A stretch of 64,000 bases of DNA, from the NCBI RefSeq assembly GCF_000934605.2, contig NZ_CP010897.2, positions 3,472,001 through 3,536,000 on the forward strand. The letters run 5' to 3'. Of the stretch, positions 32,803 to 41,958 are shown one piece after another. The notes below the pieces were generated by a model. It was not told where the DNA came from and ran no database searches. It saw only the letters and a list, made by a program, of their open reading frames with translations. The translations under genes and the position numbers were made by a program. This DNA comes from Pandoraea vervacti. GTDB lineage: Bacteria > Pseudomonadota > Gammaproteobacteria > Burkholderiales > Burkholderiaceae. Position 1 is the first letter of the stretch. Each line of letters begins with the position of its first letter.

Positions 32803-34212
32803 ATGACTCGCCTTCACCTCAGCACATTCGCGCTCGCGGCGCTGCTCGCCGTCGGTGCGCACGCCGAAACCGTCCGGGTGGCGATCGGCACCCAGGACAC
32901 CACGATCAACACCGCCACGGGCGGCGCATTGATCCGCGAACTGAAGCTGCTCGAAAAGTATCTGCCGCACGACGGCAAATACGCGGGCGTGACGTATGAC
33001 GTGCAATGGAAGAACTTTACCAGCGGCGCACCGATCACCAACGAGATGGTTGCGGGCAAGCTGGACTTCGGATCGATGGCTGACTTCCCGGGCGTGAACA
33101 ACATTGTCGCCACGACCAAAGCCGGCAAGCCCACCGTCTTCATCAACGTGCTTTCGGGCAGTGTGCGCGGCAGCGGCAACGGCATCGTCGTGCCGACCGA
33201 CTCACCGGCGCAGTCGCTCGCCGACCTCAAGGGCAAAACCATCTCCGTACCATTCGCGTCGACCGCCCATGGCATGCTGCTGCGCGCGGTCGCGGCGCAA
33301 GGCTGGGATCCGGACAAGGACGTGAACATCATCACGCAAGCCCCGGAAGTCGCGGGTCCGGCGTTGCAGGCGCGCAAGATCGAGGCGCACGCCGACTTCG
33401 TCCCCTTCGCCGAGCTGTTTCCGTACCGCGGATTTGCCCGCAAGATTTACGACGGCGCTCAGGCCAATGCGCCGACACTGCATGGCACGCTCGTGGAAAA
33501 AGCCTACGCCGAGCGCTATCCCGAAGTCGTCGTGGCGTACCTTCGTGCCGTCATCGAGGCCAATCGCCTGATCGACGCCGAGCCGGAAAAGTACAGCGAG
33601 CTGATCGCCAGGGTGACCGGCGTGGAGCCTGAGGTCGATTACCTGTTCCACGGCCCGCTCGGGCTGCAAACCCGGGACCTCACGTGGAAGCCGGAGTATC
33701 GCAAGGCCGTCCAGACGTCGTTCGACACCCTCAAGTTGCTCAATCGTACCGAAGGCAGCTTCGACGCCAATGCCGTCATCGACGATCGCTACGTGCGCGC
33801 CGCGTTCAGAGCCGAGAAACTCGACTACGACGCCGCACTGCGCAACTACGCCCAGTTGCCCCTCAAGGCCAACGATGCTGCGACGGGCAAGGCGATTACC
33901 CAGGTCGAGCGCGTCGCCCAGATCTGGGTGCGCGGCGAGCCGAAGGTGCGCAACTACGCGTCGCCTGAGGCAGCCTTCGAGGCGCTCGCCAGGCTGTCGC
34001 ACGACAACAAGCCGGTGCGGGCCTTCTACGTGCAGGATCGCGACTCCGGCATCAAGCTGCTGGGCGATCAGGCGTGGTTCGCCCGCGACAAGCAGGGTCG
34101 ATTGAGCGCCTTTTTGCTCAAACAGCAAGCACAGGCCTGGGCCGACAAGCACGGTGCGCAGGTCGTCGACTTCGCAGGTGCACGCCAGCCTGCACCGCTC
34201 GCCGCGCGCTAA
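32803..34212 (+). CDS. ABC transporter substrate-binding protein (SsuA/NrtA type) with a NosL-like C-terminal domain
   Basis: A signal peptide (MTRLHLSTFALAALLAVGAHA) precedes an SsuA/TauA/NrtA-type binding fold with GALIRELKLLEKYLP, LDFGSMADFPGVN and VVPTDSPAQSLADLKGKTISVPFAS. At 469 residues it is about 130 longer than usual. The extra C-terminus (VRAFYVQDRDSGIKLLG...AFLLKQQAQAWADKHGAQVVDF) matches the second half of NosL, the copper-binding nitrous-oxide-reductase accessory protein, though the known NosL metal ligands are not evident. ATG 32803 has AAGGA upstream. It feeds the permease and ATPase that follow. Confidence 0.8.
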   Translation: MTRLHLSTFALAALLAVGAHAETVRVAIGTQDTTINTATGGALIRELKLLEKYLPHDGKYAGVTYDVQWKNFTSGAPITNEMVAGKLDFGSMADFPGVNNIVATTKAGKPTVFINVLSGSVRGSGNGIVVPTDSPAQSLADLKGKTISVPFASTAHGMLLRAVAAQGWDPDKDVNIITQAPEVAGPALQARKIEAHADFVPFAELFPYRGFARKIYDGAQANAPTLHGTLVEKAYAERYPEVVVAYLRAVIEANRLIDAEPEKYSELIARVTGVEPEVDYLFHGPLGLQTRDLTWKPEYRKAVQTSFDTLKLLNRTEGSFDANAVIDDRYVRAAFRAEKLDYDAALRNYAQLPLKANDAATGKAITQVERVAQIWVRGEPKVRNYASPEAAFEALARLSHDNKPVRAFYVQDRDSGIKLLGDQAWFARDKQGRLSAFLLKQQAQAWADKHGAQVVDFAGARQPAPLAAR

Positions 34213-34221
34213 GGGGCAGTC

Positions 34222-35079
34222 ATGACATCGAACCTGGTATCCGAGATCGCGCTCGCGCGTACGGCGCCCACAGCGCCAAGTGGCCGCCCCCTCGTCGGCG
34301 GCAGGTCGTTCAAGGTGGCGCTGCAAGGCATATCGCTCGCGCTATGCGTGGCGCTCTGGCATTGGATGACGACGCATCGGATCCATCTGGGCATCGTGAA
34401 TTTCGAGAACGTCCCCTCTCCCTCGCAGACGCTCGACGCCGCCTGGTCGCTGCTGCAATCGCCGAAGCTCGCGCGTCACCTCGCAAGCAGCCTCCAGCGC
34501 GTGGCCTGGGGCTATCTGATCGCGGCGGCCACGGGCATCGTGTGCGGCCTTGCCATCGGACGCTCGTCGTGGGCACGCATTGCGCTGCTGCCGCCGCTCG
34601 AGGTGTTGCGCCCGATTCCCGCAGTCGCGTGGATTCCACTGGCGATCCTGATGTTTCCGTCCGCCGAACTGCCAATGATCTTCATCACGTTCACGGGCGC
34701 ATTCTTTCCGATCCTGCTGGGCACCATTCACGGTACGGAATCGGTGGATGCCCGCCTCGTCGCGTCGGCGCGCAGTCTGGGGGCCGGGCGCTGGGGCGTG
34801 CTGCGCGAAGTCGTGCTGCCCGGCGCCACGCCCGGCATCGTCACCGGGCTGGCCATCGGCATGGGCACGTCGTGGTTCTGCCTCGTGAGCGCTGAAATGA
34901 TCTCCGGGCAATTCGGCATCGGTTACTACACGTGGGAGTCTTATACCGTGCAACGCTACCCCGATATCGTGGTGGGCATGCTCGTCATCGGCTTGCTCGG
35001 CATGGGCAGTAGCGCAGTGGTCAAAGTCATCGGCGAGCGCCTCACGCCCTGGCGCCATTCAAGCGGAGAGCGTCGATGA
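34222..35079 (+). CDS. ABC transporter permease (SsuC/TauC type)
   Basis: The 285-residue protein has about six membrane segments and the EAA-loop block ESVDARLVASARSLGAGRWGVLREVVLPGATPGIVTGLAIGMG, characteristic of SsuC/TauC/NrtB permeases. It starts nine bases after the binding protein (AAGGGG ribosome-binding site) and its last codons overlap the ATPase start. The C-terminus contains a Cys and many small residues but no extra domain. Confidence 0.9.
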   Translation: MTSNLVSEIALARTAPTAPSGRPLVGGRSFKVALQGISLALCVALWHWMTTHRIHLGIVNFENVPSPSQTLDAAWSLLQSPKLARHLASSLQRVAWGYLIAAATGIVCGLAIGRSSWARIALLPPLEVLRPIPAVAWIPLAILMFPSAELPMIFITFTGAFFPILLGTIHGTESVDARLVASARSLGAGRWGVLREVVLPGATPGIVTGLAIGMGTSWFCLVSAEMISGQFGIGYYTWESYTVQRYPDIVVGMLVIGLLGMGSSAVVKVIGERLTPWRHSSGERR

Positions 35080-35942
35080 ATTCGCTTCGCTCCGATCGCG
35101 TCGGCGGGCATGTCGCCATCGAGAACGTTCGCATTACGCTGGGCGAACGCGAGCGGCGCTTTGTCGCGGTCCAGGATGTCAGCATCGACATCGCGCCGGG
35201 CGAGTTCGTCTGCCTGCTGGGCCCGTCGGGATGCGGCAAATCCACGCTGCTCGGTGTGCTGGCCGGACACATTGCACCGAGTCACGGCCGTGCGACGCTC
35301 GACGGCGCGCCCATCGACGGGCCTCGCCCCGAGCGCGGCATGGTGTTTCAGCACCACACGCTGTTTCCCTGGCGCAAGACGCTCGAGAACGTGGCATTTG
35401 GCCTGAAGATGCAGGGCGTGAACAAATCCACACGTCGCCGGCTCGCGGCTCAATGGCTCGAACGTGTGGGGCTCGGCAACTTCGCACAACGCTATCCGTC
35501 ACAGCTCTCCGGCGGCATGCAGCAACGCGCGGAAATCGCCCGCGCGATGATTACGGAGCCGCGTGTCCTGCTCATGGATGAGCCCTTCGGTGCGTTGGAT
35601 GCGCAGACCCGAGCCATGATGCAGGCGCTGCTGCTCGACGTGTGGAGCGTGCAACGCCCCACGGTCGTGTTCGTGACACATGACATCGATGAAGCGCTCT
35701 TTCTCGGCGATCGCGTACTCGTGATGAGCCCCGGGCCGGGCACGATCATCGACGACATTCGCGTGCCGTTCGCCAGACCGCGCCTGCGCGACGACGAACA
35801 GGATCTCGTGACGCAACCCGAATTCGTCGCACTCAAACGCCATCTGCTCGCAAGACTGCGCCATCAGCAAAGCCCCCTGCCCGCTGCGCGACTCAACCCG
35901 CTGGGCGACCTTCGATCCTCCTCCGCCCCCCTTGCCTCATGA
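35076..35942 (+). CDS. ABC transporter ATP-binding protein (SsuB/TauB type)
   Basis: The 288-residue ATPase has Walker A GPSGCGKST, Q-loop QHHTLFPWRKT, signature LSGGMQQR, Walker B VLLMDEPFGALD and the H-switch VTHDIDEALFLGD. The family energises uptake of nitrate, sulfonate, taurine and similar compounds. It starts in an ATGA overlap with the permease, and its stop is in another ATGA overlap with the HEAT-repeat gene, so all three are translationally coupled. Confidence 0.92.
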   Translation: MNSLRSDRVGGHVAIENVRITLGERERRFVAVQDVSIDIAPGEFVCLLGPSGCGKSTLLGVLAGHIAPSHGRATLDGAPIDGPRPERGMVFQHHTLFPWRKTLENVAFGLKMQGVNKSTRRRLAAQWLERVGLGNFAQRYPSQLSGGMQQRAEIARAMITEPRVLLMDEPFGALDAQTRAMMQALLLDVWSVQRPTVVFVTHDIDEALFLGDRVLVMSPGPGTIIDDIRVPFARPRLRDDEQDLVTQPEFVALKRHLLARLRHQQSPLPAARLNPLGDLRSSSAPLAS

Positions 35943-36931
35943 CGTCTTCCCTTGCGTCTCGCGACGCCCTCGACTTCGATACCGCCGACGCCTCCAATGC
36001 CGAATTGCTGGCACGCCTGTCTCACGATGACGCCACCGTGCGACGCCTCGCCATACTCGAGGTCGCCGAACTGGAGGACGATGCGTGGCTGCCGTTGCTT
36101 GTCGAGCGGCTTCGCCACGACCTCGATGCCCATGTGCGCCGCACCGCCGCCGAGCGCCTTGCCGGATGGGAGACCGTCGACGTAGTGGCAGCGCTGTGCG
36201 ACGCGCTGCACGATGCCGACGAAGCCACACGCGTCGGCGCTGCCGAGAGCCTGTCCGCGCTCAAACAGGCCGATCTCGGCGCAACGCTGGTGCAACGTCT
36301 GCACGCGGAGCACGACACCTTTGCGCGCACCGCCTTGCTGCGGGGATTGCGCGAACTGCGCCTTGCCCAAAGCGCATCACCGGCACTCGACGCCCTGCGC
36401 GATACGTCGCCTGCCGTGCGTCGCGAAGCGGTGGGCGTGCTGGGATGGTTGCGACACACCGCCGCCCTGCCCGCCTTGGCCGCCCTGGTGCGCACGGATC
36501 CTGCGCCCGAGGTGCGCAAGGCGGCGGCGGGCGCCCTGGGGTTTGCCGCCGACGACAGCGTGTTGAACACGCTGATTGGCGCGCTGCAAGACGGGGAATG
36601 GCAGGTCCGCGAAGAGGCCGCAGCGACACTGGGAAAACTGCGATTGACCGCTGCGCGCGACGCGCTGGCGTTCGCGCTCGACGACGACTACTGGCAGGTC
36701 ACGTTGCAGGCCGCTCGGGCGCTCGGCCGGCTGAAGCTCCCCGCGAGCACCGCCTCGGTGAGCGCGCTGCTCACGTTTCCGATCAGCAACGTGCGCAAGG
36801 AAGCCGCATTGTCGCTTGGCGAGATCGGTGACGTTTCGGCACTGCCGGTATTGGAAGCCGCTCTCGCCGACGCCGACCCCGAAGTGCGCAAGGCCGCACG
36901 CATTGCCATCGCGCAAATCGGGGCGGCGTGA
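35939..36931 (+). CDS. HEAT-repeat protein
   Basis: The 330-residue protein is made of some nine HEAT-like repeats of about 30 residues, e.g. DDATVRRLAILEVAELEDDAWLPLLVERL, DLDAHVRRTAAERLAGWETVD and PEVRKAAAGALGFAADDSVLN, ending PEVRKAARIAIAQIG. Repeats of this type (phycobilin-lyase or PBS-lyase HEAT) mediate protein-protein contact or cofactor handling. No signal peptide is seen. Its overlap with the ATPase gene and place in the operon imply a dedicated role in the flavoprotein system, perhaps as an assembly factor; that is inference. Confidence 0.85.
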   Translation: MTSSLASRDALDFDTADASNAELLARLSHDDATVRRLAILEVAELEDDAWLPLLVERLRHDLDAHVRRTAAERLAGWETVDVVAALCDALHDADEATRVGAAESLSALKQADLGATLVQRLHAEHDTFARTALLRGLRELRLAQSASPALDALRDTSPAVRREAVGVLGWLRHTAALPALAALVRTDPAPEVRKAAAGALGFAADDSVLNTLIGALQDGEWQVREEAAATLGKLRLTAARDALAFALDDDYWQVTLQAARALGRLKLPASTASVSALLTFPISNVRKEAALSLGEIGDVSALPVLEAALADADPEVRKAARIAIAQIGAA

Positions 36932-37129
36932 CCTGTCATGCCGCGCGGCACGTCACGACCGGCCGGAAGTCATTGACGATGCCCGGCAAGGCCGGGGTTA
37001 TCGAAGGTCTGAGCGTCTCGCGGGACAGGCCCGGCCAGACCGAACAGGAAGCGAAGCATCCCCCTCCAAAACAGAAGGCGCGCGCATGGCGTTGCACCGC
37101 GCGCCGTACTGTCATCGGTGGGTCCCGAC

Positions 37130-38368
37130 TCAGTCGTACGCCCGCGCGTCTTCCACGAGCTTGCCATCGGTTGGCAACGATCCGGCCGCCACGAAATCGA
37201 CTTCGCCGCGCAGTCGCGTCACGTCGCGCAACGTCTCCTGCACACGAGCGGCCAATCCCTCGGGCGGGGCGTCCGTCGTTTCGCACAGCAGGCGCATCCG
37301 GTCGTCCCCGACCCGCCCCTCCACGCGCAAACGCACCCGGACCAGTTCCGGATAGCGTCTGCCGATCTCGCCAATCTGCCCCGGATGCACGAACATGCCG
37401 CGCACCTTGACGGTCTGATCGGCACGCCCCAGCCAGCCCTTGAGCCGCATGTTCGTGCGGCCACACGGGCTGATACCCGCCTCCACGGCCGACAGGTCGC
37501 CCGTGGCAAAACGAATCAGCGGGTAGTCCGGATTGAAGTTCGTCACGACGACTTCGCCGACCTCCCCCTCGGCGACCGGCTTCGTGCCGCCCGGCTCCAC
37601 CAGTTCGACCAGGACATTCTCGTCGACGATCAGCCCGGCTTGCGCGTCGCTCTCGAACGCAATCAGACCGAGATCTGCCGTACCGTACAACTGCCGGGCC
37701 GTAATGCCTTTGCCGTTGAACCACTCGCGCAACGATGGCGGCAACGCCTCGCCGGAGAGGGTCGCGCGCCGAATGCTGCTGATGTCGGCCCCCGCCGCCT
37801 CGCTCTTCTCGATGAGAATCTTGAGGAACGACGGCGTTCCGGCATAGGCCACCGGACGCAGGTGACGAATCGCCTCCAGCTGCAATTCCGTCTGTCCGAC
37901 GCCGGCGGGAAACACGCAGCAACCGAGCCGCGCCGCGCCTGTCTCGATCATCATGCCGGCGGGCGTGAAGTGATAAGAATAGGTGTTGTAGACCAGATCC
38001 CCCGCCCGCAAGCCTGCGGCGAACATGGCGCGGGCAAAGCGCCACCAGTCGCTGCCACGGCCGTCCGGTTCGTAGATCGGCCCCGGGGACTGATAAACAT
38101 GTGCCAGCCCGCTCACCGGCGTGGCGTTCAGCCCGCCCAGCGGCGGACTGCGCCGCTGGAACGCCGCCAGATCGGACTTGCGGGTGACGGGCAATTGCGC
38201 CAGCGCGTCGCGCGAACCGATCTTGCCGGCGTCGATATCCTCAAGCGCCTCGGCGAAGTAAGCGGCGTGCGTGCGCGCATGCGCGACCTGTCCCGGCAGG
38301 GCGGCAAGCAAGGCTTGCTCGCGAAGCGCCGGTGCACGGGTTTCCAGCGTATCGAAGTATTCGTTCAT
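37130..38368 (-). CDS. Phenylacetate-CoA ligase (PaaK)-type adenylating enzyme
   Basis: The 412-residue protein is of the short PaaK subgroup: YQSPGPIYEPDGRGSDWWRFARAM, GTPSFLKIL, the A5-like LYGTADLGLIAFESD, the RFATGDLSAVE motif and the C-terminal LGRADQTVKVRGMFVHPGQI. It probably activates an aromatic or other acid to its CoA ester. It is the last gene of the minus-strand cluster that starts with a FadD-like ligase and a Liv-type importer, so it may act on a substrate brought in by that importer. No Shine-Dalgarno sequence is evident at the ATG. Two hairpins lie in the gap to the convergent HEAT gene. Confidence 0.85.
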   Translation of the reverse strand: MNEYFDTLETRAPALREQALLAALPGQVAHARTHAAYFAEALEDIDAGKIGSRDALAQLPVTRKSDLAAFQRRSPPLGGLNATPVSGLAHVYQSPGPIYEPDGRGSDWWRFARAMFAAGLRAGDLVYNTYSYHFTPAGMMIETGAARLGCCVFPAGVGQTELQLEAIRHLRPVAYAGTPSFLKILIEKSEAAGADISSIRRATLSGEALPPSLREWFNGKGITARQLYGTADLGLIAFESDAQAGLIVDENVLVELVEPGGTKPVAEGEVGEVVVTNFNPDYPLIRFATGDLSAVEAGISPCGRTNMRLKGWLGRADQTVKVRGMFVHPGQIGEIGRRYPELVRVRLRVEGRVGDDRMRLLCETTDAPPEGLAARVQETLRDVTRLRGEVDFVAAGSLPTDGKLVEDARAYD

Positions 38369-38490
38369 GGCAACGGAGAAGCGATCGGGATTGAGGTGCT
38401 AGGGGTCTATGGGGCCGTGCGGTGATGGCGCATTCATGCATTGGCACGTCCGGCAGCCAGGCCGCTGCCGGCCCGCGCCGACGTGCGAAC

Positions 38491-39303
38491 TCAGGCGATC
38501 CAGCGCTTGCGACGTCGATAGCTCTTGACGTTGCGGAAGCTCCCCGCGCTGCTTGCGCCGTCCTTGGCGATACCGAGATAGAACTCCTTCACGTCCTCGT
38601 TATCGCGCAACGCGCTCGCGTCGCCGTCCATCACCACACGTCCGTTCTCCAGGATGTAGCCATAGTCGGCATAACGCAGCGCCGCCATCGTGTTCTGTTC
38701 GGCCAGCAGAAAGCTCACGTTCTCCCGTTGGTTCAGATCGCGCACGATGGTGAAGATCTCTTCGACGATCTGCGGCGCGAGGCCCATGGAAGGCTCGTCG
38801 AGCAGGATCATCGAGGGCTGCGCCATCATCGCGCGCCCGATGGCGCACATTTGCTGCTCGCCACCGGAGGTGTAACCCGCCTGCGATTTGCGGCGCGTCT
38901 TCAGGCGCGGGAAATAGGCGTAAATGCGCTCAAGGGCATGTTGCTGGGCACTTCGCGATGCGTGCCGGACGTAGCCGCCCGTGAGCAGATTCTCCTCGAT
39001 GGTCAGATGACCGAAGCAGTGACGCCCCTCCATCACCTGAATCACCCCGCGCTTGACCAGACCATTGGGTGTGAGCTTCTCAACACGCTCGCCCCGATAG
39101 TCGATCGTGCCCTTCGTCACTTCACCGCGCTCGGCGTGCAGCAAGTTCGAGATGGCCTTGAGCGTCGTACTCTTGCCCGCCCCGTTGGCCCCGAGCAAGG
39201 CCACGATCTTGCCGTCCGGCACGATCAGGGACACGCCCTTGAGCACCAGAATGACGTGGTCGTAAATGACTTCGATATTGTTGACGCGCAAACTCGCTTC
39301 CAT
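38491..39303 (-). CDS. Branched-chain-type ABC transporter ATP-binding protein (LivF-like)
   Basis: The 270-residue ATPase has Walker A GANGAGKST, TLKAISNL, the signature TSGGEQQMCAIGRAM and Walker B MILLDEPSMGLAP, the typical LivF pattern. The C-terminus is longer than usual and basic (SYRRRKRWIA). It energises the importer formed with LivG, LivH and LivM. It is separated from the binding protein by a strong hairpin that probably tunes its level. Confidence 0.92.
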   Translation of the reverse strand: MEASLRVNNIEVIYDHVILVLKGVSLIVPDGKIVALLGANGAGKSTTLKAISNLLHAERGEVTKGTIDYRGERVEKLTPNGLVKRGVIQVMEGRHCFGHLTIEENLLTGGYVRHASRSAQQHALERIYAYFPRLKTRRKSQAGYTSGGEQQMCAIGRAMMAQPSMILLDEPSMGLAPQIVEEIFTIVRDLNQRENVSFLLAEQNTMAALRYADYGYILENGRVVMDGDASALRDNEDVKEFYLGIAKDGASSAGSFRNVKSYRRRKRWIA

Positions 39304-39378
39304 GCGTGACTCCGGAATCGGTGCTGCCGGGATCGCTGACCGGCGTTCAATTGTCGGATGGCCTGACGTCTGGCGCTC

Positions 39379-39412
39379 CCCTCGCGATGCGCCACACAGC
39401 GCATCGCGAGGG
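39379..39412 (-). terminator. Attenuator-like hairpin between the binding protein and LivF
   Basis: Fourteen-base perfect arms, CCCTCGCGATGCGC and its complement, flank a 6-base loop. There is no long T-run, so partial termination or mRNA 3'-end protection of the binding-protein transcript is likely, a common way to make more binding protein than ATPase. Confidence 0.65.
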
Positions 39413-39432
39413 AACGCCGTCCGTCATGTTCG

Positions 39433-40758
39433 TCATCCCTTGAAGCAGGCGGGCGTAATGCCCTTCTCCTTGGCGTATTGCTTGGCCGACGCTTCGAACA
39501 ACGGGTGAATCAGACGACGATTGCCTTCGATCCAGTCCGAGACCATGACCCACTTGGCGCCGTCCCATTGCTGGATGCGCACCTTGCCCGAGCCTTCGTG
39601 GTCTTCGCAACTGGTCTTGATGTCAGGCAGCAGCCCCGTCGCACCGAGCGCCTTGAGACGCGCGGCGTCGATGTTCAGGTTCTCGAGCCCCCAGCGCACC
39701 TGCACCGGCGTCGAGACTTTGCCCTTGCCGAATTTGCTCTGGGCCGTGTTGAGCGCCTCGACGGTTGCCACCGCAGCGGACACCCCCCGGTTGTAGAGCA
39801 CCGAGCCGACCTTCGAAGGGTCCTGCATATTCCCCTTGCCCGCGCCGTAGACCACCTTTTCGATGTCGGCGATGAGCGGCACCTGCTTGCCCGCCACGTT
39901 CCACGTCGCGCTCATGTAACCCTTGGCCGCCGGGCCTGCCGGAATCGTGTCCTCCTCCGATCCCGCCCACCAGCTGCCGATGATCTTCTCGCGCGGATAG
40001 CCGACCTTTTGCGCGGCCTTGAGCGCGGTCTGATTCATCACGCCCCAGCCCCAGAACACCACGTAGTCCGGGTTCTCCTGACGAATGCGCAACCACTGCG
40101 CGCCCTGTTCGTTGCCCGGGTGAGCCACGGGAATTTCGACGAGGTTGAACTTGTGGATCTTCGACTCGGCCTGCATGGCGACGATCGGCTCCTTGCCGTA
40201 CGCCGAGTCGTGGTACAGGAACACGATCTTCTTGCCATTCAGCGAGCCGCCGTTCTTGTCGGCGAGGAACTTGATGATGGCGGAGGCCTGCATCTGATAC
40301 GTGGTCACCAGCGGGAAGGCCCACGGGAACACGGTGCCGTCCACCGCGTCGGTACGACCATAACCCATCATCACGAGCGGCACCTGATCGGTTGCGGTCT
40401 TGTCGATGAGCGCATAGGAGATCCCCGTGGCCATCGTGTGATACGCAGTGCCCTTGGTCACCGGATTCTTGCCCTTGAGACGCTCGTAGCACTCCACGCC
40501 CTTGGCGTTGTTGTACTCCGTCTCGCACTCCTCCCACGTGAGCTTGACGCCATTCACCCCGCCCTGCTTCATGTTCACGTATTGCAGGTAATCGATGAAC
40601 CCGCCGTAGAACGACTGCCCGTTCGCGCCATACGGGCCGACGCGATAGTCAGCCAGCGCAATGAACTGATCGTTCGATTGCGCGAACGCCGAACCCGTCG
40701 CCCCCGTGCCGAGGGCGAGCGCCAGACCCAACGATGCCGTCAACTGTTTCGTGTTCAT
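39433..40758 (-). CDS. ABC transporter substrate-binding protein (branched-chain amino acid type)
   Basis: The 441-residue protein begins with a signal peptide, MNTKQLTASLGLALALGTGATGSAFA, and has the type I periplasmic-binding fold: FYGGFIDYLQYVNMKQGGVNG, PLVMMGYGRTDAVDG, and a C-terminal Cys (TPACFKG) plus others that may form disulfides (ECETEYNNAKGVECYE). The family imports amino acids, amides, urea or aromatic acids. ATG 40758 has GGAGA upstream. The binding protein is the third of six genes in the operon after livG-livH-livM. Confidence 0.9.
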   Translation of the reverse strand: MNTKQLTASLGLALALGTGATGSAFAQSNDQFIALADYRVGPYGANGQSFYGGFIDYLQYVNMKQGGVNGVKLTWEECETEYNNAKGVECYERLKGKNPVTKGTAYHTMATGISYALIDKTATDQVPLVMMGYGRTDAVDGTVFPWAFPLVTTYQMQASAIIKFLADKNGGSLNGKKIVFLYHDSAYGKEPIVAMQAESKIHKFNLVEIPVAHPGNEQGAQWLRIRQENPDYVVFWGWGVMNQTALKAAQKVGYPREKIIGSWWAGSEEDTIPAGPAAKGYMSATWNVAGKQVPLIADIEKVVYGAGKGNMQDPSKVGSVLYNRGVSAAVATVEALNTAQSKFGKGKVSTPVQVRWGLENLNIDAARLKALGATGLLPDIKTSCEDHEGSGKVRIQQWDGAKWVMVSDWIEGNRRLIHPLFEASAKQYAKEKGITPACFKG

Positions 40759-40828
40759 GCTGTGTCTCCATCTGTGGTTTTGTGTGTGACCGAACTTGCA
40801 CCGGCAGTGCACGCCGGTTTGGCAAACC

Positions 40829-41905
40829 TCAATGCGGGAAGGGCCAGATGCGCAGCTTCTCCTTGGCTATCTGCCAGAGCCGCGCCAGCCCATGCGGTTC
40901 GGCAATCAGGAAAAAGATGATGAGACCGCCGAATACCATCAACTGAATATGCGAGACGGTGGCGTTGGTGAAGGGCAGATGCAGGAACGTCGCGATCGTG
41001 GGCAACGTGCTGTCGAGCAGGATCGGCAGCAGCAGAATGAAGGCGGCGCCCAGAAAACTACCGAGAATGCTGCCGACACCGCCGATGATGATCATGAACA
41101 GAATGCGAAACGACAGATCGAGCGAGAAGCCGTCCGGCTCGACCGAGCCGAGGTAACAGTAGGCGTAGAGCGCGCCGGCCACACCGCAGTAAAAGGAACT
41201 GACGGCGAACGCGAGCAGCTTCACGCGCATGAGCGGAATACCGATGACCTCGGCCGCCACGTCCATGTCGCGCACCGCCATCCAGGCGCGACCGATGTGC
41301 GAGCGCACCAGGTTCTTCGCGACTAGCGCCATCACGCTCACCACGCCGAGCACGAACAGGTACTTGCGCACCGGCGTATCGACGTCCACACCGAACAACG
41401 AGATTTTCTGCGCGGTGATCACGCCGGACGAGCTGTTGTTCGACAGCCAGGGGAATTTGGTCAGCACCCACAGCACGAAGAACTGTGCGGCGAGCGTGGC
41501 CACCGCCAGATAAAACCCCTTGATGCGCAACGACGGCAAGCCGAACGCAATGCCGACCATCGCAGCACACACGCCGCCGAGCGCAAACGACGCCAGAATC
41601 GGCATCCCGTCGATGCGAAGCTGGAAGTTGTACGAGGCATAGGCCCCCACGGCCATGAATGCGGCCGTACCCAGCGACAACTGCCCGGCGTATCCCGTGA
41701 GCAGATTCAGTCCGAGCGCCGCCAGCGAAAAGACCAGAAACGGCACGAGGATGGCGGTGAGCCAGTACTCCGAGGCGACCCACGGCAACACGCCGAACGC
41801 CACGACGAGCACGGTCCCTACGGCGATCCGATCCTGACGGATCGGGAAAATCTGACTGTCGGCGACGTAGGACGTCTTGAACTGCCCGGCTTCGCGATAG
41901 AACAT
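40829..41905 (-). CDS. Branched-chain-type ABC permease (LivM-like)
   Basis: The 358-residue protein has about eight to ten membrane segments, with the conserved LGLNLLTGYAGQLSLGTAAFMAVGAY and MVGIAFGLPSLRIKGFYLAVATLA segments and IIGGVGSILGSFLGAAFI near the end. ATG 41905 has AGAGG upstream; the frame upstream of it is not coding. It pairs with LivH to form the membrane channel. Confidence 0.92.
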   Translation of the reverse strand: MFYREAGQFKTSYVADSQIFPIRQDRIAVGTVLVVAFGVLPWVASEYWLTAILVPFLVFSLAALGLNLLTGYAGQLSLGTAAFMAVGAYASYNFQLRIDGMPILASFALGGVCAAMVGIAFGLPSLRIKGFYLAVATLAAQFFVLWVLTKFPWLSNNSSSGVITAQKISLFGVDVDTPVRKYLFVLGVVSVMALVAKNLVRSHIGRAWMAVRDMDVAAEVIGIPLMRVKLLAFAVSSFYCGVAGALYAYCYLGSVEPDGFSLDLSFRILFMIIIGGVGSILGSFLGAAFILLLPILLDSTLPTIATFLHLPFTNATVSHIQLMVFGGLIIFFLIAEPHGLARLWQIAKEKLRIWPFPH

Positions 41906-41958
41906 GGATGGCCTCTGCGATGAATGCTTGCGCGTATGTTCGGATTGAGTGCCGGTCG

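Noticed and set aside
31213..33006. A 597-codon open frame opposite the flavoprotein gene
   Set aside because: Antisense shadow; the flavoprotein, ferredoxin and binding protein on the other strand have clear family motifs.
36982..37105. Terminators between the HEAT gene and the PaaK-like gene
   Set aside because: Two short GC hairpins (36982-36996 and 37077-37105) exist, but both lack T-runs, so I mention them only here.
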